Source of the DNA: Prochlorococcus sp. AG-347-I15
Lineage (GTDB): Bacteria > Cyanobacteriota > Cyanobacteriia > PCC-6307 > Cyanobiaceae
Length of the DNA stretch: 64,000 nt
NCBI GenBank assembly: GCA_003281585.1
Contig: QCBN01000001.1
Span: 104,247-168,246, forward strand
Reading direction: 5' to 3'
The notes beneath the pieces were generated by a model. It was not told where the DNA came from. It saw only the letters and a list, made by a program, of their open reading frames with translations, and did not search any database. A program made the position numbers and the translations under genes. Positions 55,039 through 63,821 of this stretch are shown piece by piece; position 1 is the stretch's first letter; each line of letters begins with the position of its first letter.

Positions 55039-55788
55039 ATGAATAATTTATTAGTGAGAGATGTTAAGTATCTAGATAAACAATACAGAATAGGTAAAGG
55101 CATAATTTCGGATGATGCATTTAAGCAACTTGAAAAGCTCTTTATTCCTGTTGATCCAGAGCCTAACTACTTTAATCAAAAAAATAATAAACTTTTGCCA
55201 AAATTAGCCAAAGAAAACTATAAAGAATTTTTGGAAAGTTTATTAACAAAAACAAGATTAAGCATTCAACCAAAAATTGATGGCTGTGCTATTGCAATTA
55301 GATATATAGATGGCAAGTTTAATAAAGCTATAACAAAAAAAGGATTTGATGTCTCAAGCAAAATTAAACAAATTAAAAATGTCCCCGATTGTATTCCTAT
55401 CAAACGAGATCTTCAAATTAGAGGTGAACTATACGCTACAAACCAAATTGCCGGCATTTCCCAAAGAATTACAAGAAAATACCTCAATGATAAGAAAGGG
55501 ATTGGAGAAAGTCTCCGCTTTTGCTGTTTCCAAATACTTAATGGAAGACTTAATCAATATGAAACCCTTAACTATCTTAAAAAATGTGGCTTTAGCACCC
55601 CTGACAGTTACTTCACAAATCATACAAGCGAAATCCAAATATATAAAAAAAATTGGCTAGAGAAAAAAATATTTGCGAAATATCCAACCAATGGGATAGT
55701 TATAAAGATAAATAGCAGGAAATTACAGTTACTTAGAGAGAAAAGTTTATCTCGAAATAAAGAATGGCAATATGCAATTGAAAAATAA
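55039..55788 (+). CDS. Stand-alone NAD-type DNA ligase adenylation-domain protein
   Basis: 249 residues, against about 670 for LigA. Residues 1-35 resemble LigA domain Ia (YRIGKGIISDDAFKQLEKL). The nucleotidyltransferase domain has motif I PKIDGCAIAIRY (K79 the likely adenylated Lys), LQIRGELYA (128-130), SLRFCCFQILNG, and YPTNGIVIKIN (K223). It ends at EWQYAIEK, where LigA reads WAxAFK, so the OB fold, zinc finger, HhH and BRCT parts are absent. The LigA motif with NPRNAAAGSLRQ is altered to SQRITRKYLN. It may adenylate or seal ends in a special context, or be a decayed paralogue. Confidence 0.85.
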   Translation: MNNLLVRDVKYLDKQYRIGKGIISDDAFKQLEKLFIPVDPEPNYFNQKNNKLLPKLAKENYKEFLESLLTKTRLSIQPKIDGCAIAIRYIDGKFNKAITKKGFDVSSKIKQIKNVPDCIPIKRDLQIRGELYATNQIAGISQRITRKYLNDKKGIGESLRFCCFQILNGRLNQYETLNYLKKCGFSTPDSYFTNHTSEIQIYKKNWLEKKIFAKYPTNGIVIKINSRKLQLLREKSLSRNKEWQYAIEK

Positions 55789-55896
55789 TATTAAATAGTA
55801 ACTTCAAAAAGAGCTCACGATACTGACTTCCAGTATTTACAGTGGAAAAGTAATTAAGTTTTGGTTAAATTCCAAAGCAATTTGCAGGATTACTAA

Positions 55897-56826
55897 ATGA
55901 CTGCCACTATTTCAAGACCTAAAATCTCTAATTGGGAAACATCTAATATTCCAAACCTTACAGGCAAAACAGTTCTAATTACTGGTGCAAATAGTGGTCT
56001 TGGATACTACACTGCAAAGGCCTTAGCAGAAAAAAATGCTCATGTTGTTATAGCTTGTAGATCGCTTGAAAAAGCTAATCAAACTATCAAAAATCTTAAA
56101 GGTTTTAATCCTGAAGGATTATTTACACCTTTAGAATTAGATTTGTCAGATTTAAAAAATATTGTTGAAGTTCAGTCCACTATTTTTGATAATTTTGAAA
56201 ATTTGGATTTACTAATCAATAATGCAGGCATTATGCATCCGCCTAAGACTCTTAGTGCCCAGGGATATGAAATACAATTTGCAGTTAATCATCTAGCTCA
56301 CATGCTTTTGACCCTAAAGCTACTTCCAATTATTGAAAAAAAAGAAGAATCTAGAATAGTGACGGTTACTTCTGGAGCACAATTTTTTGGCAAAGTTGGT
56401 TGGAAAAATCTTAAAGCCGAGAACTATTACAACAAATGGGAATCTTACTCCAATAGCAAATTGGCAAATGTAATGTTTGCTTTGGAACTAAATGAAAACT
56501 TAAAGCACAAAAATATACTTTCTTTAGCTGCTCACCCAGGAATTGCAAAAACAAATCTCTTTACTGCTCAAAAACCTAACCCTAGTCCACTAGAAATTTT
56601 CTCCTTGGAATTATTTAGCCCAATTTTTCAAACTGCTGAGATGGGTGCTTTACCTCAACTTTTTGCAGCTACTTCACCAGATGCAAGAGGCGGCGACCAC
56701 TATGGTCCTAGATTTAATTTCAGAGGTCATCCAAAACTATCCCCTACTTCTCCTTTTGCTATGAATAAAAAAGAAAGAAAAAATTTATGGGAAAAAAGCC
56801 TTGAAATACTTAGTAACTTCTTATAA
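55897..56826 (+). CDS. Short-chain dehydrogenase/reductase (retinol-dehydrogenase-like)
   Basis: 309 residues. NAD(P)-binding TGANSGLG (29-36), NNAG (108-111), catalytic Ser159 (TVTSG) and YSNSK with Y184 and K188. The N-terminal 20 residues precede the Rossmann fold. The ACRSLEKA stretch (Arg after strand 2) suggests NADPH. The family includes protochlorophyllide-reductase relatives and retinol dehydrogenases; the POR-specific cysteines are not evident, so the substrate is open. Confidence 0.88.
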   Translation: MTATISRPKISNWETSNIPNLTGKTVLITGANSGLGYYTAKALAEKNAHVVIACRSLEKANQTIKNLKGFNPEGLFTPLELDLSDLKNIVEVQSTIFDNFENLDLLINNAGIMHPPKTLSAQGYEIQFAVNHLAHMLLTLKLLPIIEKKEESRIVTVTSGAQFFGKVGWKNLKAENYYNKWESYSNSKLANVMFALELNENLKHKNILSLAAHPGIAKTNLFTAQKPNPSPLEIFSLELFSPIFQTAEMGALPQLFAATSPDARGGDHYGPRFNFRGHPKLSPTSPFAMNKKERKNLWEKSLEILSNFL

Positions 56827-57087
56827 ATTTTTCATTTTTACTAACTTTAGAAAATACTTCAAGATATGTAATTCACTCTCTGAGAGTTTCATAAATTCTG
56901 TTAAGGCTTCATAATTTTTTTCATCAATTTTTTTTGACAATTTAATAAAACTATCATGGTTTTCATTAACAAAGCGCTCAGCAATCTGAGACGGAGTTAA
57001 ACCCTTTTCAATTAATTCACCTGGAGCATTTTTCTCCCACTTTTCATAAAACCAAGAGAACCAATATTTTGCAGTATTTTCTTCCAT
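56821..57087 (-). CDS. Small helical protein, function unknown
   Basis: 88 residues, rich in Lys, Glu and aromatic residues (KYWFSWFYEKWEKNAPGELIEKGLTPSQIAERF), all predicted helix, without Cys or membrane segment. The 3' end overlaps the SDR gene by 6 bases. It sits divergently before murD. No family recognised. Confidence 0.65.
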   Translation of the reverse strand: MEENTAKYWFSWFYEKWEKNAPGELIEKGLTPSQIAERFVNENHDSFIKLSKKIDEKNYEALTEFMKLSESELHILKYFLKLVKMKNL

Positions 57088-57187
57088 TAATTAACTTTTC
57101 TTTGACAAATACTATAAATACTGAAGAAAGATCTCATGATTGAATTACCCCTTAAACACAATTAATATAAATACAATTATTAATTTA

Positions 57188-58603
57188 ATGATAGATAATC
57201 ATTCTAGTAAAGGAAATATTAATCTTGTAATTGGATTAGGTAAATCTGGATTTTGGGCTGCCAAGTATTTGAGAAGCATTAATAAGAGAGTAATTGTTTG
57301 GGAAAGTAAAGATGGGATAGAATTCTTAGAAAGAAAAACAGAATTAGAAGAGCTTAATATACTAGTTTCTCTAAATAAAGGGTTTCTATTTGAAGAAATT
57401 CAACCTTTTGTGAAAGAGATCGAATCTGTTGTTATAAGTCCATCAGTACCTTATGACCATATAACTATTATTGAATTAAAAAAAAAGGGAATTAAAGTAA
57501 TAGGAGAAATTAATGTTGCATGGGAAATTTTAAAAGACACAAATTGGATTGGTATTACTGGCACAAATGGCAAGACTACTGTTACTCATCTACTAAGCCA
57601 TATACTCTGTGATAATGGATTATATGCTCCTTTTGCTGGAAATATTGGTACACCTTTATGTAAATATGCTCACTCCAAAAAACATGAAAAAATTGATTGG
57701 GTTGTAGCTGAATTAAGCAGTTATCAAATAGAAATATCTCCAGAAGTAAAACCTAATATTGGAATATGGACAACCTTCACAGAAGATCATCTTGAAAGAC
57801 ATAAAACACTTGAAAACTATTTCAACATAAAAAAAAGCTTGCTAGAAAAATCTGATTTTAGAATTTATAATTATGACGATAAAAACCTGAGAAATCACTA
57901 CAGTTCGCTATTAAATGGGGTTTGGATAACAACTAGTTTCGATAAATCAAATTTTATTCAATGCGATTATTGGATAGATGATCAAGCATACATTGTTGAG
58001 AGAGGAAAGAAATTATTCAAACTTGAACATTTTTCTTTAAAAGGAATGCATAATCTTCAAAATCTTTTATTGGTAATTGCAGCAGCTAGAAAAGTTGGAT
58101 TATCCGGGATGAAGATTAAAGATTCTTTATCTAGTTACAAACAATTACCCAATAGGATGGAAACAATTTATAAAAATAATAATCTGGAAATAATTAATGA
58201 TAGTAAAGCTACAAATTTTGACTCATCTATTGCAGGAATAAATTCAATTGAAGGTCAAATAATAATCATTGCTGGGGGTAGATTAAAAGGGAATGAATAT
58301 GGTGAGTGGATAAAAGTTTTAAAGAAAAAAGTTAAATGTGTTTTCCTTTTTGGAGAAAGCTCAAAAGTACTAAAAATGGCGCTTATTAATGAAGGATTTA
58401 AAAAAAATATTTTTGAATTTTCAGAACTAAAAGAGCTTTTAAATTTTGTTTTTCATTATTTACAAAATAATAGTGTTGGAACATTATTATTCTCACCTTC
58501 ATGCTCTAGTTTTGACCAATTTAAAAATTATGAAGAGCGTGGAGATTATTTCAAGAAACTAATAAGTGAAAAATTAAAGATTAATAAATCCATTTTTTAT
58601 TAA
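57188..58603 (+). CDS. murD: UDP-N-acetylmuramoylalanine--D-glutamate ligase
   Basis: About 471 residues from ATG 57188; a longer frame to 57140 adds an unlikely 16-residue Asn/Ile lead. Motifs: [17 protein letters not shown] (UDP site), [24 protein letters not shown] (P-loop), [19 protein letters not shown] and IAGGRLKG, and the C-terminal [21 protein letters not shown]. Peptidoglycan precursor synthesis in the cytoplasm. Confidence 0.97.
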   Translation: MIDNHSSKGNINLVIGLGKSGFWAAKYLRSINKRVIVWESKDGIEFLERKTELEELNILVSLNKGFLFEEIQPFVKEIESVVISPSVPYDHITIIELKKKGIKVIGEINVAWEILKDTNWIGITGTNGKTTVTHLLSHILCDNGLYAPFAGNIGTPLCKYAHSKKHEKIDWVVAELSSYQIEISPEVKPNIGIWTTFTEDHLERHKTLENYFNIKKSLLEKSDFRIYNYDDKNLRNHYSSLLNGVWITTSFDKSNFIQCDYWIDDQAYIVERGKKLFKLEHFSLKGMHNLQNLLLVIAAARKVGLSGMKIKDSLSSYKQLPNRMETIYKNNNLEIINDSKATNFDSSIAGINSIEGQIIIIAGGRLKGNEYGEWIKVLKKKVKCVFLFGESSKVLKMALINEGFKKNIFEFSELKELLNFVFHYLQNNSVGTLLFSPSCSSFDQFKNYEERGDYFKKLISEKLKINKSIFY

Positions 58604-58625
58604 AGTAAAATTTCGTAATTTTCAG

Positions 58626-58644
58626 GTCGGTCATCACAACCGAC
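58626..58644. other. GC-rich stem-loop downstream of murD
   Basis: GTCGGT (58626-58631) and ACCGAC (58639-58644) pair perfectly around loop CATCACA. No T-run follows, so it is not a standard terminator. It lies 23 bases after murD and 61 bases before the next ATG: possible small RNA or leader element. Confidence 0.35.
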
Positions 58645-58704
58645 TCCCCTCTAGCAAATATTCACTAAATTAGTTAGATTTTGGATATAAATTAACTACT
58701 AGTA

Positions 58705-59019
58705 ATGAGTGAATCTAACAATTTACCTCAAGCAATAAGTCATAAAAAATTAAGTTACTTGATGCTTAAGGCACAAAAGGATTCTCATTTTTCTGATGAA
58801 TTAGCAGAAATAGAAAGTCCCGAAAAAAGAGAATTTGAAGAGTTAATAAACACATGGGAAGCTTCAACTAAGAAAGTAGTTAATGAGTTATCAAAAAGAA
58901 AAGAGAATTTGCTAAAAAATAAATCACCGAATTCTTTAATCGCTCTTGGTGCTATGGAAGTTCACCTTAATATGGCTTTGCAAGCCTTAAATGCATTTAA
59001 TAAAGGAGTTGATGGGTAA
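58705..59019 (+). CDS. Small helical protein, function unknown
   Basis: 104 residues, acidic and helical: LMLKAQKDSHFSDELAEIESPEKREFEELINTWEASTKKVVNELSKRKEN may form a coiled coil. The C-terminus has ALGAMEVHLNMALQALNAF. No motif known to me. Start ATG 58705. Confidence 0.7.
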   Translation: MSESNNLPQAISHKKLSYLMLKAQKDSHFSDELAEIESPEKREFEELINTWEASTKKVVNELSKRKENLLKNKSPNSLIALGAMEVHLNMALQALNAFNKGVDG

Positions 59020-59033
59020 AAGTAACATATAAA

Positions 59034-59765
59034 TTACAAGGAAGGCATCGAAAACAAGAGAAATTCTAGGTCTTTTTCAGTATCTATGGAGACATCATCA
59101 TAATAATTAACTTCAAAACCCAAGCCATCGCCAGATTCGAGACATATATTTGAATTAGAGTCTTTATCTTTTAATAAAAGATCACCTTCTATTATTTGTA
59201 TCCAATTATATTTATCGATTGTTAATGGCAATTTTTTTTCTTTAATTGGCTTATATTTGCAACGCCATAAAGAGATTCTTTGATTTAGAAAAAGCTTATT
59301 ATTTTTTACGTCTTTGTAATTAAAAATAAGATTATCCCACAACTTTTCATTTAATGAAATTTGATCATATCGGGGTTTGATATTTTCTTTTTGAGGGTAT
59401 ATCCAAATCTGGAACAACTTACAGATCTCATTTTCTTCATTCTTCTCGCTATGAGCGATTCCAGTACCTGCAGACATAACTTGTACTTCATCTTTGTGTA
59501 TTTTTCCAAGATTATTTAACGAGTCTCTATGAGTTATTGCTCCTTTTGTTACGACAGTAATTATTTCCATATTTGCATGGGAATGCGTATTAAATCCTGC
59601 ATTAGGAGAAATTATATCTTCGTTTATAACTCTAATTTTCCCAAAATTATCCCATTTTGGATCTCTATGCTCTGCAAAAGAAAATGAATGCATCGAATTT
59701 AGCCATTCTCTAGTTGATCTAAATCTTTCGTGAGATTTCCTTATTTTAATTATTTTCAAAGACAT
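59034..59765 (-). CDS. Pirin-like cupin protein
   Basis: 243 residues. The pirin N-terminal cupin is clear: FAEHRDPKWDNFGKIRVINEDI, FNTHSHANMEIITVVTKGAITHRDSLNN with three His metal ligands, VQVMSAGTGIAHSEKN with the fourth His/Glu, and FQIWIYPQ. The C-terminal half is diverged. Bacterial relatives include quercetinases and regulators; activity here unknown. Confidence 0.92.
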   Translation of the reverse strand: MSLKIIKIRKSHERFRSTREWLNSMHSFSFAEHRDPKWDNFGKIRVINEDIISPNAGFNTHSHANMEIITVVTKGAITHRDSLNNLGKIHKDEVQVMSAGTGIAHSEKNEENEICKLFQIWIYPQKENIKPRYDQISLNEKLWDNLIFNYKDVKNNKLFLNQRISLWRCKYKPIKEKKLPLTIDKYNWIQIIEGDLLLKDKDSNSNICLESGDGLGFEVNYYDDVSIDTEKDLEFLLFSMPSL

Positions 59766-59851
59766 AAATAATTAGAAAATAATATGGTGTATTTGTGTAA
59801 ATTAAATATTTTGAAAATTATAAATTATGAATAAGCGAGATTACTTTTTAT

Positions 59852-59980
59852 TTATTTGTTTATTTTACTTTGTGCTTTATTTGCTTTATTAATTATTTTT
59901 TTTGCTTCTTCTCTCGTAGAACATTTTTCTGCCTCAATATTCAAATTTTTTAGTTTATGTAGTTGCTTTGAAATTTTCAT
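59852..59980 (-). CDS. Candidate 42-residue basic protein
   Basis: ATG 59980 to TAA 59854-59852. The product is Lys-rich with a regular helix (NIEAEKCSTREEAKKIINKANKAQ style, one Cys). It fills the otherwise empty 297-base stretch between the pirin gene and the DUF1643 gene. Codon use is like its neighbours. No family recognised. Confidence 0.5.
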   Translation of the reverse strand: MKISKQLHKLKNLNIEAEKCSTREEAKKIINKANKAQSKINK

Positions 59981-60062
59981 ATAAAATTAACTTAACAAAT
60001 AGAAACTAACACATATTTAATAGAATAGCTAAGTATACTGTTTTGCATTTGAGCCTTACTTC

Positions 60063-60599
60063 CTAAAAATAAGATTGGAGGATGGAATTATCAGAACAGT
60101 ATAGAGGATGTATTGGATTATCTTTGATTGTTTTCTTAATTAAAAGCGGTCCCAGAGGATTATCAAAATTATTTTTCCTAATTAAGTTATATTGTATTAT
60201 TTTTTTTGATATTTTTTTATTTCTATTCAAAAATTTCCCTTTATTACCCCAACCTAACCATAAATCGCAATTTTTATTTTCTGACCAGTGTTTTAAATTT
60301 TTATTAATATGACTATTGTTTAGATGACCAACAGGATTTTTGTGATTAAAAAGTTTTTCTGGTTTGCTTGAAATAAGAGCAAATAGATTGATTAATTTTA
60401 CTTTGCCATAATTATTGTTTTTCGAAATTTTGATTATCTTTTTTGTTGTTTTATCTAAGAAAACTTCATCCGATAATGAGGGATTTAAGCCAATAAAAAT
60501 AATTTCCTTTGTAGATTTAAACATCTTATAACTTAAACTCCATCTATATAGTTTGTTAGCACTTATTAAACAATTTCTTTCTAGAAATAAATTTTTCAA
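60063..60599 (-). CDS. DUF1643 family protein
   Basis: 178 residues: YRWSLSYKMFKSTKEIIFIGLNPSLSDEVFLDKTTKKI and VKLINLFALISSKPEKL are the DUF1643 pattern (LNPSxAD, NLFA). LWLGWGNKG continues the fold, reminiscent of uracil-DNA-glycosylase-like folds, but no catalytic role is established. The start overlaps the DUF2214 stop by 4 bases, so the two are coupled. Confidence 0.85.
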   Translation of the reverse strand: MKNLFLERNCLISANKLYRWSLSYKMFKSTKEIIFIGLNPSLSDEVFLDKTTKKIIKISKNNNYGKVKLINLFALISSKPEKLFNHKNPVGHLNNSHINKNLKHWSENKNCDLWLGWGNKGKFLNRNKKISKKIIQYNLIRKNNFDNPLGPLLIKKTIKDNPIHPLYCSDNSILQSYF

Positions 60600-61087
60600 C
60601 CTAAACCTACACCTCTAGCCATAAGAGTGGCAAACATCGGTATTGTTGCAAAGCCTACTAATTCAGTAGTAATGATGAGTCTGAACCTCTTAACTAGATT
60701 CTCAGATATTTCAGGTAATCTATTCTTACTTAATGGAATAGCCCATAAGATATATGTTGTTGTTGGGTATAAAGAAAGTAATCCAACCAGAATGTAAAGA
60801 GAAACTTTAATCCAAAACACGGGATTACCTGTATAGAAATCACCTCCTTGACCAAAATACTTAACACGCAAAATCCCAGTAACTAATATTGCAACTCCTG
60901 CCAAACCATAAACCACATCTGCAATTATCATCGAGATCGTCTCATTTCTATTAAGACCTACTTTGAGAGTCAATCTTTCAAACAAAAGAGAACCGAAACA
61001 CAAAATAATTCCTAAATAATGAACATATGCTACTAATGCACTTTTAGCAATTTCACCTGTTAATAAAGTTCCTAATAACATCTTCAA
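60596..61087 (-). CDS. DUF2214 family membrane protein
   Basis: 163 residues with four membrane helices (about 18-38, 54-76, 87-108, 135-155). The YVHYLGIILCFGSLLFERLTL, FGQGGDFYTGNPVFWIK and MARGVGLG stretches are DUF2214 marks. The His in helix 1 could ligate a heme or metal, but that is a guess. Function unknown. Eighty-one bases downstream of the GAF protein region. Confidence 0.85.
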   Translation of the reverse strand: MKMLLGTLLTGEIAKSALVAYVHYLGIILCFGSLLFERLTLKVGLNRNETISMIIADVVYGLAGVAILVTGILRVKYFGQGGDFYTGNPVFWIKVSLYILVGLLSLYPTTTYILWAIPLSKNRLPEISENLVKRFRLIITTELVGFATIPMFATLMARGVGLG

Positions 61088-61168
61088 GTCAAAATTTATA
61101 CAATCCTAACCACCAAATGAAGAATTTGTTTAGAAATAAATTAATAACTTAAAAGCAAGGTATTAAAT

Positions 61169-61918
61169 CTAAGACTCTAAGTACCTTTTCTGGCCATCTT
61201 CAAAAAAATCCTTTTTATTCCATACTTCGATTACATCTGGGAAATGTTTTTCCATACAATTATCACAAACCCCATGACTGAATCTAATATCACTAATTTT
61301 AGAAAGATATTTTTCTAAATGCATCCAATCGCCCTCCTTATTTTTCACTTCTCTGCAATATGAACAGACAGATAAAATACCTTCCTGTTTGTGCAAGTTA
61401 GACAATGCATCTAGCAAGTTCAATGACTTTTTTCTTAGCTCTAAAAATGAAACTATTTGCTTGGATAATAATTCCATAATATTGAATTGTTGTGTAGTTA
61501 GATTTCCTGGCTTTCTATCTATTACACAAAGAGTTCCAAGTTTATTACCATCGCTATTTCTAAGGGGAAAACCTGCATAAAAACGAATCTTGGGGTCTCC
61601 TGTTACCAATGGATTATTTATAAATCTTTCATCTTGGAAAGCATCATGAATAATTAATGGACTATTTTCTTTTATTGCATGGGTACAAAAAGACCAATCT
61701 CTTCTAGTTTCTGATATTTGAAGTCCTATTTTGGATTTAAACCATTGTTTATCTTTGTCTACCAAAGTCATTAAAGAAATAGGCACATTACAGGTTGTAG
61801 CAGCAATTTTTGTAATATCGTCATAACATGATTCTGGCTTGGTTCCCAAAATCCTATATTCTGCTAAAGCTTTTAATCTTCTTTCTTCTTCTTCTTTTTT
61901 TGATACAAGATTCTGCAT
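61169..61918 (-). CDS. GAF-domain protein with CxxC C-terminal module
   Basis: 249 residues. A GAF domain (about 28-160) opens with YDDITKIAATTCNVPISLMTLVDKDKQWFKSKIGL and has RDWSFCTHAI, FYAGFPL and LGTLCVIDR. A C-terminal module (about 178-235) has CSYCREVKNKEGDWMHLEKYLS and SHGVCDNCMEKHFPD, two CxxC pairs that may bind zinc. This module is often fused to response regulators and sensor proteins. No kinase or cyclase domain is attached. Confidence 0.88.
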   Translation of the reverse strand: MQNLVSKKEEEERRLKALAEYRILGTKPESCYDDITKIAATTCNVPISLMTLVDKDKQWFKSKIGLQISETRRDWSFCTHAIKENSPLIIHDAFQDERFINNPLVTGDPKIRFYAGFPLRNSDGNKLGTLCVIDRKPGNLTTQQFNIMELLSKQIVSFLELRKKSLNLLDALSNLHKQEGILSVCSYCREVKNKEGDWMHLEKYLSKISDIRFSHGVCDNCMEKHFPDVIEVWNKKDFFEDGQKRYLES

Positions 61919-62002
61919 TAATCTTCACCAATAATTAAAACTTTAAAATTAAAGTTTCTTCAAAAAACTTTTTCCGTCTAATACTTAATAAAAAAAAGAT
62001 AA

Positions 62003-62062
62003 ACTTATTGATTTGTTACTTACTGATTTATTACTTATTAATTTATTATTTAATGATTTAAT
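62003..62062. repeat. 15-bp degenerate tandem repeat, four copies
   Basis: Units ACTTATTGATTTGTT (62003), ACTTACTGATTTATT (62018), ACTTATTAATTTATT (62033) and the weaker ATTTAATGATTTAAT (62048). The first three differ by 2-3 bases. The last runs into the stop of the BaiN-like gene. Confidence 0.75.
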
Positions 62063-63297
62063 TTTGAGACTGCCATCCCAGCGATCCATCCACTTGTCCA
62101 ACAATGTTGAAAATTAAATCCACCTGTGATCCCATCAACATCCAAAACTTCTCCAGAAAAAAATAACCCTGGACAAATTAAGCTCTCCATACTTTTAAAA
62201 TTAACCTCATTAATTTTTACACCTCCGGAAGTAACAAATTCCTCTCCAAATGGACCTTTGCCGAAAATTATATATTTATCCCGCATTAAAATATTTATCA
62301 TTTTCTCCCTTTCATCCGCCAGTAAATCAGCCCACTTTTTCTCTTTATCAATACCTATTTTATTTAATAAAAAAATCCATAATCTTTTTGTTAATAGTGG
62401 AACAGGTCTACTGTTAATTAGATTTACCTTGCCTTTGTTTAATCTTAAATAATTAACTTTTTCTTTTAAGTCCTTATAACTTAAAGAAGACCATTTAATG
62501 ATTAGGTTAAATTTATATTTTTGATTATAAAGTTCCCTTGCTGCAATGGATGAAAGTTTTAATACTGCTGGCCCACTAAAACCCCAATGTGTTATAAGTA
62601 AATCGCCTCTATTTTGAAAATTCTTATTGTTTAATTTAATTTCTATATCTATGCCCTTTATCGATACCCCACTACATTCGTCCAAATTTGGTTCTTTTGT
62701 TGAAAAAGTAAAAAGCGATGGTACAGGTTTAACAATATTATGTCCAAGATTTTGAGCTAATTTATATCCGCTTGGATTACCTCCAGTTGAAAGAGCAATA
62801 TTTTTTGAAATTACCTTTGCTTTTTTAAGACTAAAAATATTGAATATATTATCTGGAGTTTTTGAAATTTCTTTTACAAAAAATTTTGTTAATATCTCCA
62901 CGTTTTTTGATAAAGCACTTTTTTTCAAGCAATCAATAACATCTGAAGAAGAATTAGACACTGGAAATACTCTTAGATCTTCCTCAATTTTTAATTTTAA
63001 CCCTTTTTTCTCAAACCAATCATATACATCTCCAGCTGCAAAACGATTAAATGATTCCAAGAGCTGAATTCCACCTCTGGGGTAATTATCAACTAATTCA
63101 TTCGGTATCCATGTCGCATTAGTGACGTTACATCTTCCTCCTCCACTAATCCTAACTTTCTCCATAAGTTTTGAAGTGCCTTCAAGAATTATTATTCTTT
63201 TTACTCCATGTTCTGCAGCAGTAATTGCTGTCATAAAGCCAGCTGCACCTCCTCCTACAACTGCTAAATCAAAAGGTTCCAAAAACTTATTATTCAA
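62050..63297 (-). CDS. HI0933/BaiN-like FAD-dependent oxidoreductase
   Basis: 415 residues. The N-terminal dinucleotide fold LAVVGGGAAGFMTAITAAEHG, then KVRISGGGRCNVTNA (family signature), and the C-terminal FVTSGGVKINEVNFKSMESLICPGLFFSGEVLDVDGITGGFNFQHCWTSG. Members are flavoproteins of unsettled role, one of which reduces bile acid intermediates; no such role is expected here. The stop lies in a tandem repeat. Confidence 0.93.
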   Translation of the reverse strand: MNNKFLEPFDLAVVGGGAAGFMTAITAAEHGVKRIIILEGTSKLMEKVRISGGGRCNVTNATWIPNELVDNYPRGGIQLLESFNRFAAGDVYDWFEKKGLKLKIEEDLRVFPVSNSSSDVIDCLKKSALSKNVEILTKFFVKEISKTPDNIFNIFSLKKAKVISKNIALSTGGNPSGYKLAQNLGHNIVKPVPSLFTFSTKEPNLDECSGVSIKGIDIEIKLNNKNFQNRGDLLITHWGFSGPAVLKLSSIAARELYNQKYKFNLIIKWSSLSYKDLKEKVNYLRLNKGKVNLINSRPVPLLTKRLWIFLLNKIGIDKEKKWADLLADEREKMINILMRDKYIIFGKGPFGEEFVTSGGVKINEVNFKSMESLICPGLFFSGEVLDVDGITGGFNFQHCWTSGWIAGMAVSKLNH

Positions 63298-63446
63298 TAT
63301 ACTTCAATCTGATAATAGCAAGATGTTACAAAGAAAAATTACTCCAAAAACTATAAAACTACATAATGAATAGCTGCAATTAACTAATTTTTAAATTTCT
63401 AAAAGAAATCAACGCAGTCGTTATTTTTATGCTTTAACTTGATTAA

Positions 63447-63683
63447 ATGAGCTTAATATTTTCTTACGTTAAATATTCTGAGGCCAGTTTTCCTATGACT
63501 GGTCAATACACTGCTCTTCTTTTAATAACTTCTGTTATTTGGGTTCTACTTTGGTTTGGATATAGACAAAATAAGATAAATGATGAGATCAAGAAAAAAG
63601 AAAAAGAAGAAAGAATTAATGCGAAAGTTCAAAGAAGAAAGAAGTTAGAGAGTTTGTACCCTACTAATAAAAAAACTGTTTAA
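63447..63683 (+). CDS. 78-residue single-helix protein with basic C-terminal tail
   Basis: Membrane segment at about 24-41 (LLLITSVIWVLLWFGY), then a strongly basic coiled stretch (KINDEIKKKEKEERINAKVQRRKK) and the end motif LESLYPTNKK, shared with the 57-residue protein at 52.8 kb. The second Met at residue 17 (63495) is an alternative start. Function unknown. Confidence 0.7.
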   Translation: MSLIFSYVKYSEASFPMTGQYTALLLITSVIWVLLWFGYRQNKINDEIKKKEKEERINAKVQRRKKLESLYPTNKKTV

Positions 63684-63701
63684 AATAAAATTTTTGAAAA
63701 T

Positions 63702-63800
63702 ATGAAAAAAAATAATTTCAAATCACTAATTCAGTACTTACCGGGGATTTTGATTCTTATTTATGTATTCTTTTTAGCATTTACTCAATTTATAAAATAA
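63702..63800 (+). CDS. Candidate 32-residue membrane peptide
   Basis: ATG 63702 to TAA 63798-63800. A basic start (KKNNFKS) and one membrane helix (YLPGILILIYVFFLAFTQF). It lies 18 bases after the basic-tail protein and directly before the DMT transporter, in the same frame as the latter. Small size and helix resemble photosystem subunits, without a match to one I know. Confidence 0.5.
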   Translation: MKKNNFKSLIQYLPGILILIYVFFLAFTQFIK

Positions 63801-63821
63801 AATTTTAAAAAATTATTCGTT

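Noticed and set aside
57140..57187. Upstream TTG start for murD
   Set aside because: It adds a non-conserved Asn/Ile-rich lead; ATG 57188 gives a normal MurD N-terminus.
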